Positions 32,819 to 42,424 of a stretch of DNA of 63,082 nt are shown here, in pieces; positions within the stretch are counted from its first letter, which is position 1, and every line of letters starts with the position of its first letter. The translations under genes and the position numbers were made by a program. Under the pieces are notes generated by a model. It had not been told where the DNA came from, did not search any database, and saw nothing but the letters and a program-made list of their open reading frames with translations. The DNA is from an uncultured Prevotellaceae bacterium (GTDB lineage: Bacteria > Bacteroidota > Bacteroidia > Bacteroidales > Bacteroidaceae): NCBI GenBank assembly GCA_902800585.1, contig CADCEW010000005.1:1-63082 (forward strand), written 5' to 3'.

Positions 32819-33668
32819 TCATTTGACTCTCCCGTATACGGATACGGGTGAGCACTTGTTTTGTATTATAGGTGAAGTCACCTCCTAAAATCCAACTATA
32901 GTAGCCTGGGTCTCGGCGAAGTACTTGAGCGACAGGTTCTCCCTTATATTTGCCGAAGTTGAAGACTTCTGTCATCACAGGATTGCCGTCTTTATCAACG
33001 AGGGTATTACCCATGCGGTCTTTTTGCTCTCCCCAGACAATTCGACCTGCGAAGTCGATGTTATTGTTTGTTTTCGAAAAATCAGCAAGGAACTGCATAT
33101 CATTTTGTAAAATGCGCTCAGGTTCCTCTTGTTTATCAGGAGTATACATCTCCAACTGTCCTTGCAATACTCGATAGGTAGCCTCTGTGTCCTCGTCAGC
33201 ACGGTGTGCTTGGAAATCTTCTTCCATCTTCCTGCCGCAATAGAATTTATACGCTGCAGCCAGATTACGGCGTTCCATCTTGTGATAGATGGTCTGCACG
33301 TCAATCAGTCGGCACTTTGAGAAATCAAAGTCGATGCCTGCGCGCAAGAACTCTTCAGCCAACAAAGGTACATCAAAATGATTAGAGTTATAGCCGGCGA
33401 TATCACTGCCGCTAAAGATCTGGTTCAGTGTCTGGGCGAGTTGCTTGAAGGTAGGTTTGTCCTTCACGTCCTCGTTTTTGATACCAGTCAGTTCCTCTAC
33501 CACTGAAGGAATAGGTTTCTCTGGGTTAATTAGATAGTTGCCCCTTTCTTCCTTTCCGTCAGGGAAAACTTTGATATAGGATATTTGAATGACACGGTCC
33601 TTGACAAGGTCAAGGCCCGTGGTCTCCAAATCGAATATGACAAGTGGTTTTTGTAAGTTCAGTTTCAT
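32811..33668 (-). CDS. DEDDh 3'-5' exonuclease (PolC/DnaQ epsilon-like)
   Basis: A 285-residue protein with an N-terminal exonuclease domain. Motif I is VIFDLETTGLD, motif II YNSNHFDVPLL and motif III HRADEDTEA, so all four acidic residues and the histidine are present. The C-terminal part ends in a small module (FNFGKYKGEPV, GYYSWILGGDF) seen in other Bacteroidota exonucleases. The ATG at 33668 is used, since the extension to 33674 starts with TTG. It follows dnaN, the clamp, which suggests a role in replication or repair. Confidence 0.88.
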   Translation of the reverse strand: MKLNLQKPLVIFDLETTGLDLVKDRVIQISYIKVFPDGKEERGNYLINPEKPIPSVVEELTGIKNEDVKDKPTFKQLAQTLNQIFSGSDIAGYNSNHFDVPLLAEEFLRAGIDFDFSKCRLIDVQTIYHKMERRNLAAAYKFYCGRKMEEDFQAHRADEDTEATYRVLQGQLEMYTPDKQEEPERILQNDMQFLADFSKTNNNIDFAGRIVWGEQKDRMGNTLVDKDGNPVMTEVFNFGKYKGEPVAQVLRRDPGYYSWILGGDFTYNTKQVLTRIRIRESQMNG

Positions 33669-33670
33669 AA

Positions 33671-34795
33671 TCAATCGTTGATAAGCATCGGCATCATCAG
33701 CATGAGCACATCTTGGTTCTCTGGCTGCTCAGAAGGCAGAACAAGTCCTGCACGACTGGGGTCGGCCAACTGGATAATGACATCCTGACAATCGAAATTG
33801 CTGAGAATCTCGATGAATGATGCACCTTTGAAACCAATACTCATAGCCTGTCCGCTATAGTCGCATGACATACGCTCTGTAGCCGTCTTAGAGAAGTCGT
33901 AGTCTTCTGCATTCAATTGAAGAGTTCCACCTTCTACACGGAAACGGATAAGATTGCTGGAGTCGTTAGCGAAAGGCTGTACACGACGAAGGGCAGCAAG
34001 CAGTCCCAGACGATCAACGGTTAAGACATTGGGATTAGCCTGTGGAATAACAGAGTTGTAATTCGGATAACGACCTTCGATAAGGCGACAGGTAATCACT
34101 CCTTCTGAGAACTTGATTTGGGCGTTACGCTCGTCGAAGCGAATCTCCACGTCACCGCCATCCTTCTGCAACAGGTTTTTCAATAATCCTGCAGGTTTCT
34201 TTGGCAGAATGAAAGATGCAGGCTGTTCACTCTGAATGGAGAATACTTTGTTGCGTACCAACTTATGTCCGTCGGAGGCAACGATAGCAAGGCACTCAGG
34301 GGTGAGGTCAAAATAGATACCGTTCATGACAGGGCGCAACTCATCCTGTGCAGTGGCGAACAACGAACGGTTGATATTCTCTGCCAACAAATTACTGGAG
34401 ATGGTGATCGTGTTGGCACTATCGCTGATACCCTGTGCCTGTGGATACTCGTCAGCATCCTCGATAGGCAGAGAGAACATACCGTTCTGATAACTAATCT
34501 TCGCGGTATGATCCTGAAGGTTTACGTCGAATGTGATAGGTTGCTCTGAGAAACCTTTGACTCCCTCTAACAGGTCATGGTTGCCGATGGCAAAACGACC
34601 GTTGCCGTCACACTCTGTCAATTCTACCTGCGTGTTCATCACGTTCTCACTGTCCGATGCAGTCAGATGGAGTACATTGTCTTGGATGTCAAACAGGAAG
34701 TCGGCTAAGATGGGCAATGAATTCTTGCTGTTGATGACTCTCGAAAGAGCATTTAGTTTGCTGCTGAGCGCAGTGCTTGATACTGTAAATCTCAT
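33671..34795 (-). CDS. dnaN: DNA polymerase III beta subunit (sliding clamp)
   Basis: A 374-residue clamp with three repeated domains. Typical segments are ALSRVINSKNSLPILADFLF near residue 17, GKYxLP-type loops, RPVMNGIYFDL near 148, and a C-terminal MMPMLIND equivalent to the usual MPMR ending. It heads the operon dnaN-exonuclease-coaBC-DUF4835-recN, away from dnaA. A full consensus promoter lies 42-73 bases upstream. Confidence 0.97.
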   Translation of the reverse strand: MRFTVSSTALSSKLNALSRVINSKNSLPILADFLFDIQDNVLHLTASDSENVMNTQVELTECDGNGRFAIGNHDLLEGVKGFSEQPITFDVNLQDHTAKISYQNGMFSLPIEDADEYPQAQGISDSANTITISSNLLAENINRSLFATAQDELRPVMNGIYFDLTPECLAIVASDGHKLVRNKVFSIQSEQPASFILPKKPAGLLKNLLQKDGGDVEIRFDERNAQIKFSEGVITCRLIEGRYPNYNSVIPQANPNVLTVDRLGLLAALRRVQPFANDSSNLIRFRVEGGTLQLNAEDYDFSKTATERMSCDYSGQAMSIGFKGASFIEILSNFDCQDVIIQLADPSRAGLVLPSEQPENQDVLMLMMPMLIND

Positions 34796-34836
34796 GAGTT
34801 TTTATTGATTTTGTTTTAAGTCATTCTAATTGAGTA

Positions 34837-34868
34837 CAAAAATACAAAATAACTTGCTCATTAGCAAA
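34837..34868 (-). promoter_or_regulatory. Promoter of the dnaN-recN operon
   Basis: On the minus strand TTTG (34865-34868), 20-base spacer, TATTTTTG (34837-34844). Exact Bacteroidota consensus. Confidence 0.82.
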
Positions 34869-34959
34869 AATAATCGGTAAAATATTCTCAAATTAAAAGT
34901 ATTTTTCGTAATTTCGCAATCTGAAACGTAAAATGAACAACTAATAAAGAATAATTAAG

Positions 34960-35364
34960 ATGGATTTAACAGGTAAGATTATTGCCGTGCTTCCGGCAAA
35001 CAGTGGTGTGTCTTCACGTACTGGTAACTCTTGGATGTCTCAGGAATATGTCATTGAGGTTCCTGGACAGTATCCACGTAAGTGTATGTTCCGTATTTTT
35101 GGAGAAGACCGCATTAAGCAGTTCAATATCCAGAATGGTGAGGATGTAACGGTCAGTTTCGATATTGACGCTCATGAGTATAACGGACGTTGGTTTAACG
35201 AGATTCGTGCGTATAACGTTGTACGTGGTACTGCTCCCGTTGCTGGTGCACCACAGACAACGCCATTCCCGCCACAGCAAGCTGCTCCTCAGGATGCAAC
35301 TTCTCCATTCCCCCCGACACAGGAGCCAGTAGGCGAGGGTAGTGCGGACGACCTTCCCTTTTAG
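34960..35364 (+). CDS. DUF3127 family protein (OB-fold-like)
   Basis: A 134-residue protein. Residues 1-95 (MDLTGKIIAVLP, QEYVIEVPGQYPRKCMFRIF, VTVSFDIDAHEYNGRWFNEI) match the DUF3127 family of Bacteroidota. Its strand pattern resembles OB-fold single-strand DNA-binding proteins. The tail is Pro/Gln-rich and ends in an acidic DDLPF, as in the SSB C-terminal tip that recruits partner proteins. An SSB-like function is inference. It stands alone and is closed by a shared terminator. Confidence 0.82.
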   Translation: MDLTGKIIAVLPANSGVSSRTGNSWMSQEYVIEVPGQYPRKCMFRIFGEDRIKQFNIQNGEDVTVSFDIDAHEYNGRWFNEIRAYNVVRGTAPVAGAPQTTPFPPQQAAPQDATSPFPPTQEPVGEGSADDLPF

Positions 35365-35386
35365 GATTACCTTCTAAGGTATATAT

Positions 35387-35420
35387 AATAAGGTGGCAAC
35401 CGATTGGTTACCACCTTATT
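35387..35420. terminator. Bidirectional terminator between DUF3127 gene and rpsA
   Basis: A 15-bp stem (AATAAGGTGGCAACC / GGTTACCACCTTATT, one mismatch) with a 4-base loop. Flanking A and T runs allow termination on both strands. Confidence 0.85.
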
Positions 35421-35442
35421 TATTATTGTATAGAGAAGGGGA

Positions 35443-37224
35443 TTACTCGCCCTGCTCCATTTTAGCCTTCAACTCAGCGAGTACGTCGATGTCACCCAGT
35501 GTGGTGCTGGCAGCAACGTTCTCAATCTTCGGAGCCTCTTCCTTCTTGGCAGCGCGTGTCTTCTTGGCAGCAGCCTTCTTCTCCTCACGCTGAGGATCCT
35601 CGAAGGTACGGCTGTGAGACAGGATGATGCGCTTAGAGTCCTTATTGAACTCAATAACCTTGAATGGCAATGTTTCGCCCTGAGCAGCCTGTGAACCGTC
35701 TTCCTTGACGAGGTGCTTAGGAGTAGCGAAGCCTTCAACGTTCTCATCGAGAGCAACAACAGCACCCTTCTCGAGAAGTTCTGTGATCTTACCCTCGTGG
35801 ATAGAACCAACAGTGTATTTAGCTTCAAAGACATCCCAAGGATTGTCTTCCAACTGCTTGTGACCGAGAGACAGACGACGGTTCTCCTTGTCAATGTCGA
35901 GAACGATAACGTCAATCTCAGCCCCTACCTGAGTGAACTCTGAAGGATGCTTAACTTTCTTGGTCCAGCTAAGGTCGCTGATATGAATCAGACCGTCAAC
36001 ACCTTCTTCCAACTCAACGAATACACCGAAGTTGGTAAAGTTGCGAACTTTTGCAGTGTGCTTGCTGCCAACAGGATATTTAACCTCAATAGCTTCCCAT
36101 GGGTCTTCCTTCAACTGCTTGATACCGAGAGACATCTTACGCTCGTCGCGGTCGAGAGTCAGGATAACTGCTTCAACATCGTCGCCAACCTTCAGGAACT
36201 CCTGAGCGCTGCGCAGATGCTGGCTCCAAGACATCTCTGAAACGTGGATGAGTCCCTCTACACCAGGCTGAATCTCAACGAATGCACCGTAGTCAGCGAT
36301 AACGACTACCTTACCCTTCACGTGGTCGCCCACCTGCAGGTTAGCATCCAAAGCATCCCAAGGATGAGGAGTGAGTTGCTTCAGACCGAGGGCAATGCGC
36401 TTCTTCTCGTCATCGAAATCGAGGATAACGACATTAATCTTCTGGTCGAGCTCTACGACCTTATGAGGATCGTCTACGCGGCCCCAAGACAGGTCAGTGA
36501 TGTGGATGAGTCCGTCAACACCGCCGAGGTCAACGAATACACCGTAAGAAGTGATGTTCTTAACAGTACCTTCGAGAATCTGACCCTTCTCCAGTTTGCC
36601 AATGATTTCTTTCTTCTGTGCCTCCAACTCAGCCTCAATGAGAGCCTTGTGAGAAACAACCACGTTGCGGAACTCCTGATTGATTTTCACAATCTTGAAG
36701 TCCATCGTTGTACCTACGAACTGATCGTAGTCGCGTATGGGGTGAACGTCAATCTGACTACCAGGCAAGAATGCCTCGATACCAAATACGTCAACAATCA
36801 TACCACCCTTCGTGCGGCACTTGATAAAGCCCTGTACAATCTCCTCGTTGTCGAGAGCGGCATTAACGCGATCCCAACTCTTAGAGAGACGAGCCTTCTT
36901 GTGTGACAATACCAGTTGTCCTTTTTTGTCCTCTGCGTTCTCAACATACACCTCAACGGTGTCACCTGCCTTCAGGTCAGGGTTGTAACGGAACTCAGAA
37001 GCGGGGATGATACCATCGCTCTTGTAGCCAATGTTAACGACTACCTCTTTCTTGTCAACACTGATAACAGTACCATCGACAACCTGATGCTCACTGACTT
37101 TGTTCAGAGTCTCATCATAAGCCTTGTCAAGTTCTTCCTTGCTGACGTTTACGGTCATGCCATTCTCGTACTGTTCCCAGTCGAAATCCTGTAATGGCTG
37201 AACGTTCTTTGTTAATTCTGACAT
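35443..37224 (-). CDS. rpsA: 30S ribosomal protein S1
   Basis: A 593-residue RNA-binding ribosomal protein with six S1 repeats in order. The clearest are GTVKNITSYGVFVDLGGVDG, GKVVVIADYGAFVEIQPGVE and KVRNFTNFGVFVELEEGVDG, and the sixth is more divergent. A Lys/Ala-rich tail follows. In Bacteroidota, which rarely use Shine-Dalgarno pairing, S1 is important for initiation. The start MSELTKN at 37224 is preferred because the upstream extension lies in the structured leader. Confidence 0.96.
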   Translation of the reverse strand: MSELTKNVQPLQDFDWEQYENGMTVNVSKEELDKAYDETLNKVSEHQVVDGTVISVDKKEVVVNIGYKSDGIIPASEFRYNPDLKAGDTVEVYVENAEDKKGQLVLSHKKARLSKSWDRVNAALDNEEIVQGFIKCRTKGGMIVDVFGIEAFLPGSQIDVHPIRDYDQFVGTTMDFKIVKINQEFRNVVVSHKALIEAELEAQKKEIIGKLEKGQILEGTVKNITSYGVFVDLGGVDGLIHITDLSWGRVDDPHKVVELDQKINVVILDFDDEKKRIALGLKQLTPHPWDALDANLQVGDHVKGKVVVIADYGAFVEIQPGVEGLIHVSEMSWSQHLRSAQEFLKVGDDVEAVILTLDRDERKMSLGIKQLKEDPWEAIEVKYPVGSKHTAKVRNFTNFGVFVELEEGVDGLIHISDLSWTKKVKHPSEFTQVGAEIDVIVLDIDKENRRLSLGHKQLEDNPWDVFEAKYTVGSIHEGKITELLEKGAVVALDENVEGFATPKHLVKEDGSQAAQGETLPFKVIEFNKDSKRIILSHSRTFEDPQREEKKAAAKKTRAAKKEEAPKIENVAASTTLGDIDVLAELKAKMEQGE

Positions 37225-37361
37225 AAAAATAATTTGTTGCCCCTTCAATAGTTGTCAGGGCGAGGCCTGAACAGACGTTTACCAGACCATGTTTAATGGG
37301 TTAATAATGTATAGGCGTCAGCGCCTGTTCTGGCACCTACTGTCCCTTTTTGGGAAATAAA
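37225..37361 (-). promoter_or_regulatory. Structured 5' leader of rpsA
   Basis: About 135 transcribed bases precede the rpsA start. On the minus strand they can form CCC-AAAAA-GGG, a hairpin AGGCG-CTGA-CGCCT, and long-range pairs CCAGA/TCTGG and GAACAG/CTGTTC enclosing it. Such a compact leader suggests autogenous control by S1, as is known for rpsA in other bacteria. Direct evidence here is only the pairing potential. Confidence 0.5.
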
Positions 37362-37367
37362 CGGCTG

Positions 37368-37399
37368 CAAAATTACAAAAACTTCTGGTCATTACCAAA
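37368..37399 (-). promoter_or_regulatory. rpsA promoter embedded in the proS terminator
   Basis: On the minus strand TTTG (37396-37399), 20-base spacer, TAATTTTG (37368-37375). The TTTG box is in the loop of the proS terminator hairpin, and the -7 box follows its T-run. Confidence 0.8.
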
Positions 37400-37417
37400 T
37401 GTTTTGACCAGAAGTTT
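37379..37417 (-). terminator. Rho-independent terminator of proS
   Basis: A perfect 12-bp stem (AAACTTCTGGTC / GACCAGAAGTTT) with a 15-base loop, followed on the minus strand by TTTGTAATTTTG. It lies 29 bases past the proS stop. Confidence 0.85.
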
Positions 37418-37445
37418 CCGTAAAATATTGATTTTTCGTAAAATA

Positions 37446-38927
37446 CTAATAACTGCGGGCAATGATGACGCGATATTTGGCAGGCTTACCACTGACCATA
37501 TCAACACCTGGAGTCTGTTCGTAAGCAAAGGGTACGCAACGAATTGTTGCCTGTGTTTCCTCTTTGATTTGTGCCTCCGTCTCGGCAGTACCGTCCCAGT
37601 GGCAGAGGAAGAAACCACCGTCCTTCACCTTCTCCTTGAACTCCTCGTAATTCTCACACTCATAGACATGTTCGTCACGATACTTGCGGGCCTTCTCGAA
37701 AATGTTTTGCTGGATATCCTCCAAGAGTTGCTCCACATATTCTGCAATACCTTCGATGGGGCGCGTTTCCTTCTCGAGCGTATCACGACGCATCACCTCA
37801 ATAGTACCGTTCTCCAAGTCGCGGGCACCTAATACCAAGCGAACGGGAACGCCCTTCAACTCATAGTCAGCAAACTTAAAACCTGGACGTTTGTTGTCTG
37901 CGTCATCGAATTTGACAGTGATACCTGCTTGGCGCAACTTCTCAATGATGGGTGTAACCTCCTTGTTAACTTGCTCCAACTGTTCTGGTTTAGTGGCGAT
38001 AGGAATGATAACCACCTGAATAGGAGCCAAACGCGGAGGCAATACCAAACCGTTGTCATCAGAGTGTGTCATGATAAGTGCACCAATCAGTCTGGTAGAA
38101 ACACCCCATGATGTTGCCCATACGTATTCAGGTTTATTCTCTTTATTTAAATAGGTAACCTCAAAAGCCTTGGCAAAGTTCTGTCCGAGGAAGTGCGATG
38201 TACCACTCTGCAGTGCTTTTCCATCCTGCATCATGGCTTCGATTGTATAGGTGTCCAAAGCACCGGCAAAGCGCTCCGTCTCACTCTTCACACCCTGCAA
38301 GACAGGAACGGCCATCCACTCCTCAGCAAATTGGGCATAAACCTTTAACATCTTCTTAGCTTCCTCTTCAGCTTCTTCCTTGGTAGCATGGGCGGTATGA
38401 CCTTCTTGCCACAAGAACTCTGAGGTACGAAGGAACGGGCGCGTACGCATCTCCCATCGCATCACATTACACCACTGGTTACACATCAAGGGAAGGTCGC
38501 GCCATGAATGAATCCAGTTCTTATAAGTATTCCAAATGATTGTCTCGGAAGTAGGACGCACAATTAATTCTTCTTCCAACTTGGCGGCAGGATCGACCTC
38601 TACGCCGCTTTTGTCTTCCTTGGCACGAAGGCGATAGTGGGTGACTACTGCACACTCTTTGGCAAAGCCTTCAACGTGTTCTGCTTCACGAGAAAGGAAT
38701 GACTTGGGGATAAGCAAGGGGAAATAGGCGTTCTGCGCACCAGTTTCCTTAAACATCTTGTCCAATTGCTGCTGCATTTTCTCCCAGATAGCATAGCCAT
38801 AAGGCTTGATGACCATACAACCACGAACAGCACTCTGCTCAGCAAGGTCAGCTTTCACTACCAAATCATTATACCACTGACTGTAATTGTCAGCTCTTTT
38901 GGTCATTTCTTTGAGTTCTTTTGCCAT
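37446..38927 (-). CDS. proS: Prolyl-tRNA synthetase (archaeal/eukaryal-type)
   Basis: A 493-residue class II aminoacyl-tRNA synthetase. Class II motifs include [15 protein letters not shown] and [20 protein letters not shown], with [20 protein letters not shown] entering the anticodon-binding domain (about 285-390). It lacks the long INS editing domain of the bacterial type, and its C-terminal zinc-like extension matches the short ProS type 3. The gene is alone, with its own promoter and terminator. Confidence 0.95.
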   Translation of the reverse strand: MAKELKEMTKRADNYSQWYNDLVVKADLAEQSAVRGCMVIKPYGYAIWEKMQQQLDKMFKETGAQNAYFPLLIPKSFLSREAEHVEGFAKECAVVTHYRLRAKEDKSGVEVDPAAKLEEELIVRPTSETIIWNTYKNWIHSWRDLPLMCNQWCNVMRWEMRTRPFLRTSEFLWQEGHTAHATKEEAEEEAKKMLKVYAQFAEEWMAVPVLQGVKSETERFAGALDTYTIEAMMQDGKALQSGTSHFLGQNFAKAFEVTYLNKENKPEYVWATSWGVSTRLIGALIMTHSDDNGLVLPPRLAPIQVVIIPIATKPEQLEQVNKEVTPIIEKLRQAGITVKFDDADNKRPGFKFADYELKGVPVRLVLGARDLENGTIEVMRRDTLEKETRPIEGIAEYVEQLLEDIQQNIFEKARKYRDEHVYECENYEEFKEKVKDGGFFLCHWDGTAETEAQIKEETQATIRCVPFAYEQTPGVDMVSGKPAKYRVIIARSY

Positions 38928-38956
38928 AAATATCTTTATTTTTTCAAAATTTGGTG

Positions 38957-38988
38957 CAAAATTACAAAATTATAATGAATATTACAAA
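38957..38988 (-). promoter_or_regulatory. proS promoter
   Basis: On the minus strand TTTG (38985-38988), 20-base spacer, TAATTTTG (38957-38964). Exact consensus, with the divergent OmpA gene on the other side. Confidence 0.8.
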
Positions 38989-39041
38989 TTAATTTGTATC
39001 TTTGTCCCAAATTAGTAATTGTTTCATTAAACTCAAGTATT

Positions 39042-39710
39042 ATGAAATTAAAATTAGTTTCCATGTTACTTTGCGTAGGCATGCTCTTCGCATGTAACAA
39101 CACCCAGAAGGGTGCAGGTATTGGTGCCGGTGGCGGTGCTTTGTTAGGTGGTATTATCGGTGCTATTGCCGGTAACACAGCAGTAGGTGTAGCAGTCGGC
39201 GGTGCCGTAGGTGCTGGTGCTGGTGCTATCATCGGTAATAAGATGGATAAGGCTAAGAAGCAGGCCGAGCAGGTGCAGAACGCACAGGTAGAGACAGTGA
39301 AGGACACCAACGGTCTGGATGCTGTGAAGGTTACTTTCGATTCTGGTATTCTCTTTGCTACAGGTAAGGCTGATCTGAGTCAGAGTGCTAAGAACTCACT
39401 CGCTGAGTTTGCACGCGTATTGAACTCCAATCAGGATTGTGATGTAGCCATTATTGGTCATACTGACAATACTGGTAGTGATGCTATCAACCAGCCATTG
39501 TCTGTCAACCGTGCCAATAGTGTGAACAATTATCTCCGTTCTTGCGGTGTACAGGCAAAGCAGATCAAGAGTGTAGAGGGTCAGGGTTCAACAAATCCTG
39601 TTGCTGATAACTCTACCGCTGCTGGTCGTCAGCAGAATCGCCGTGTGGAAGTCTATATGTATGCTAGCAAGGAGATGATTCAGAAAGCTGAGGCAGGTAC
39701 GCTGCAGTAA
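39042..39710 (+). CDS. OmpA-family peptidoglycan-binding lipoprotein
   Basis: A 222-residue outer-membrane lipoprotein. The lipobox is GMLFAC (Cys18). A glycine-zipper segment follows at about 25-65 ([18 protein letters not shown]). The C-terminal OmpA domain (about 105-215) contains [20 protein letters not shown] and NRRVEVYM, the peptidoglycan-binding signature, resembling YiaD-type proteins. The ATG at 39042 is chosen because the 16-codon extension overlaps the promoter. Its stop overlaps the mtgA start by one base (TAATG). Confidence 0.93.
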   Translation: MKLKLVSMLLCVGMLFACNNTQKGAGIGAGGGALLGGIIGAIAGNTAVGVAVGGAVGAGAGAIIGNKMDKAKKQAEQVQNAQVETVKDTNGLDAVKVTFDSGILFATGKADLSQSAKNSLAEFARVLNSNQDCDVAIIGHTDNTGSDAINQPLSVNRANSVNNYLRSCGVQAKQIKSVEGQGSTNPVADNSTAAGRQQNRRVEVYMYASKEMIQKAEAGTLQ

Positions 39711-40405
39711 TGAAGGCTTTTTGGAGAAAGATTAAACGTATTTTATTATGGATAGTAGTCGCGTTCTTTGCGTCTACTATCCTTTCTGTTATAGTGTTAC
39801 GTTGGGTGCCAGTTTATTTCACGCCCTTGATGTTTATCCGTGTGGCTCAACAGGTTTCAGACGGAAAGGAGATGACGATGCATCATCACTGGGTGCCCAT
39901 AGAGGAAATAACTCCTTCTTTGTCCCTTGCTGTTATGTCAAGTGAAGATGCCCATTTCTTAGAGCATCATGGTTTCGATTATAAAGCGATAGAGCATGCG
40001 GCTATCCGTAACATGAAACATCCGGAGAAGCGGAAGATAGGTGCATCGACCATATCTCAACAGACAGCGAAAAATGTTTTCTTATGGCCAGGACGCTCCT
40101 GGCTCCGCAAGGGTTTTGAGGTTTATTTCACTTTTTTGATAGAACTTTTTTGGTCAAAAGAGCGTATCATGGAGGTTTATCTCAATTCCATCGAAATGGG
40201 AGATGGCATCTATGGAGCTAGTGCTGTGGCGGAATATCATTTTCATAAGGAGGCTTCCCAACTGACAAGAGAACAATGTGCGCTGATTGCCGCCACTTTA
40301 CCCAATCCCAGGAGATTTAACTCTGCACATCCGAGTGCTTATGTCCTGAAACGACAAAAGCGCATCCTTCATGAGATGCGCTTCGTCAAACCGTTATTTA
40401 AATAA
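39710..40405 (+). CDS. mtgA: Monofunctional peptidoglycan glycosyltransferase
   Basis: A 231-residue GT51 enzyme that polymerises lipid II into glycan strands at the inner membrane. One N-terminal membrane anchor lies at about 9-30. The catalytic motif is [14 protein letters not shown], and the second conserved block is [16 protein letters not shown], followed by [15 protein letters not shown]. There is no transpeptidase domain. It is coupled to the OmpA lipoprotein gene by a one-base overlap. Near its end lies a 9-bp hairpin (40358-40383). Confidence 0.93.
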   Translation: MKAFWRKIKRILLWIVVAFFASTILSVIVLRWVPVYFTPLMFIRVAQQVSDGKEMTMHHHWVPIEEITPSLSLAVMSSEDAHFLEHHGFDYKAIEHAAIRNMKHPEKRKIGASTISQQTAKNVFLWPGRSWLRKGFEVYFTFLIELFWSKERIMEVYLNSIEMGDGIYGASAVAEYHFHKEASQLTREQCALIAATLPNPRRFNSAHPSAYVLKRQKRILHEMRFVKPLFK

Positions 40406-40410
40406 CTTCT

Positions 40411-41268
40411 TTAACCTATAACCTTTACTATTTCCAGAGCCATTTGTTCCTGTAATTCTTTTGCTTTCTGTGCGGCAACCTCCGCAAAGTCTTCACCATT
40501 CGAGGCATAGATGATGCCACGAGAAGAGTTAACAAGCAAACCACAGTCTTTTATCATTCCGTATTTGCAGACCTCCTGCAGACTGCCTCCCTGTGCTCCC
40601 ACTCCTGGTACAAGCAGGAAGTGGTTGGGAGCGACCTTACGGATATCCTCAAACATCTGTCCCTGGGTAGCACCAACGACATACATCATATTCTCGTCGT
40701 TACCCCATTGTTGGGAAGTCTTCAGTACCTTCTCGAAGAGGCGTTCCCCATTTGTATCCTCAGTCAGTTGGAAATCATGCGAGCCTTTATTGGAGGTCAG
40801 CGCCAACAGAATAACCCACTTGTCATTATAGCCGAGGAACGGTGTCACAGAGTCTTCGCCCATATATGGTGCAACTGTCAAAGCATCCACGTCATATTCC
40901 TCGAAGAACGTCTTGGCATACATTTTTGATGTGTTGCCAATATCCCCACGCTTGGCATCAGCGATGATGAAATGGTTGGGATACTCCTCTTTCAGATAAT
41001 CGATAGTAGCCTCAAAAGCCAGCATGCCATCCACACCATAAGCCTCAAAGAAAGCGAGGTTGGGTTTGTATGCCACACAGTAGGGGGCAGTGGCATCGAT
41101 AATCAATGCATTGAACTCACAGATAGCACGGAAGATATAATCCTCGCCGTCTTTTGCCTTTGCTTCATCAATGATACATTGTGGTATCTTGTTGATATCT
41201 GTATCAAGTCCCACGCAGAGAAAACTCTGTTTCTCCTTGATTTGGTTTATTAATTCTTGTCTGTTCAT
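40411..41268 (-). CDS. pyrF: Orotidine 5'-phosphate decarboxylase (type 2)
   Basis: A 285-residue TIM-barrel enzyme that makes UMP. Visible are [15 protein letters not shown] at the N-terminus and the catalytic Lys/Asp motif [18 protein letters not shown] near residue 97. PGVGAQGGS lies in the phosphate-gripper region. Length matches the larger type 2 subfamily. It is the last gene of the phoH-pyrF run, 3 bases after prfA, and faces mtgA with only 5 bases between stops. Confidence 0.95.
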   Translation of the reverse strand: MNRQELINQIKEKQSFLCVGLDTDINKIPQCIIDEAKAKDGEDYIFRAICEFNALIIDATAPYCVAYKPNLAFFEAYGVDGMLAFEATIDYLKEEYPNHFIIADAKRGDIGNTSKMYAKTFFEEYDVDALTVAPYMGEDSVTPFLGYNDKWVILLALTSNKGSHDFQLTEDTNGERLFEKVLKTSQQWGNDENMMYVVGATQGQMFEDIRKVAPNHFLLVPGVGAQGGSLQEVCKYGMIKDCGLLVNSSRGIIYASNGEDFAEVAAQKAKELQEQMALEIVKVIG

Positions 41269-41271
41269 ATC

Positions 41272-42381
41272 TTATAACTCCGTTTCTTTCATTCTTTCTG
41301 CATTCTCTGCGACAGTCAGTGCATCGATCATTGGTTGGATGTCTCCTCCGAGGAAGCCCTGAAGGTCGTGGGTGGTATAACCAATGCGATGATCTGTCAC
41401 ACGTCCCTGAGGAAAGTTATATGTACGAATCTTGGCTGAGCGGTCACCTGTAGATACGAGCGTCTTACGACGAGAGGCGATGTCGTCCATATATTTCTGG
41501 TGCTCCTTATCATATATAAAGGTATAGAGACGAGAGAGCGCACGTTCCTTGTTCTTGGGTTGGTCGCGCGTCTCCGTACACTCAATAAGTATTTCCTCAG
41601 TCTCTCCAGTATTCGGGTTCTTCCACATATAACGGAGACGGACGCCAGACTCTACCTTGTTGACATTCTGACCACCGGCACCACTGGAACGGAAAGTATC
41701 CCATTTGATTTCGCCTTCATTAATATGTACCTCAAACTTATCAGCCTCAGGGAGTACGGCAACGGTGGCGGCAGAGGTATGCATACGTCCTTGTGTCTCT
41801 GTCGCAGGAACACGCTGTACACGGTGTACTCCTGACTCGTATTTCAAGGTGCCATAGACATCAGCACCACTGACAGCGAAGTCGATTTCCTTATATCCAC
41901 CAACAGCTCCTTCGGACACGCTTGTGATGGAGAGGTTCCAGCCTTTGGAGTCGCAGTAACTCTTGTACATCTTAAAGAGATCACCGGCAAACAGACAGGC
42001 TTCGTCGCCACCTGTTCCTGCACGAATCTCCATCTGTACGTTCTTGGCATCCTCTGGGTCCTTGGGGATGAGGGCAATTTTGATTTCCTCCTCCAACTTC
42101 GGCTGTAATGCCTCATTGACAGCGAGTTCCTCACGTGCCATCTCCTTCATTTCAGGATCGTCTTCGTTGGCAAGGATATCCTTCGCTTCTTTGATACTGT
42201 TCAGACAGGCGATATAACGTTTGCGGGCATCCATGATGTCGCCTAAGTCCTTATATTCCTTGGTCAGTTTCACAAAACGGTTCTGGTCGGCTATCACGTC
42301 GGGGTCGGTAATCAGCGTTGATACCTCCTCGAAGCGTGCCTCCAGTCCGTCAAGTTTCTGTAATATACTGTTGTTGTCCAT
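41272..42381 (-). CDS. prfA: Peptide chain release factor 1
   Basis: A 369-residue RF1 that recognises UAA and UAG. The codon-reading tripeptide PAT is in VQRVPATETQGR, and the catalytic GGQ is in SSGAGGQNVNKVESGVRL. Length and the N-terminal helical domain are normal. It lies between purM and pyrF and is separated from purM by a 9-bp repeat array. Confidence 0.97.
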   Translation of the reverse strand: MDNNSILQKLDGLEARFEEVSTLITDPDVIADQNRFVKLTKEYKDLGDIMDARKRYIACLNSIKEAKDILANEDDPEMKEMAREELAVNEALQPKLEEEIKIALIPKDPEDAKNVQMEIRAGTGGDEACLFAGDLFKMYKSYCDSKGWNLSITSVSEGAVGGYKEIDFAVSGADVYGTLKYESGVHRVQRVPATETQGRMHTSAATVAVLPEADKFEVHINEGEIKWDTFRSSGAGGQNVNKVESGVRLRYMWKNPNTGETEEILIECTETRDQPKNKERALSRLYTFIYDKEHQKYMDDIASRRKTLVSTGDRSAKIRTYNFPQGRVTDHRIGYTTHDLQGFLGGDIQPMIDALTVAENAERMKETEL

Positions 42382-42388
42382 AATTTAT

Positions 42389-42424
42389 GGGGTTAATGGG
42401 CAGTATGGGGTTAATGGGGTTAGT
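42389..42424. repeat. Four 9-bp tandem repeats at purM-prfA junction
   Basis: Four 9-mers of consensus GGGGTTAAT fill 36 bases exactly. The purM stop codon (42420-42422) lies in the last unit, and prfA starts 8 bases past the array. Confidence 0.8.

Noticed and set aside
40358-40383. Hairpin AAGCGCATC/GATGCGCTT as terminator for mtgA
   Set aside because: It lies inside the mtgA coding sequence and is not followed by a T-run.
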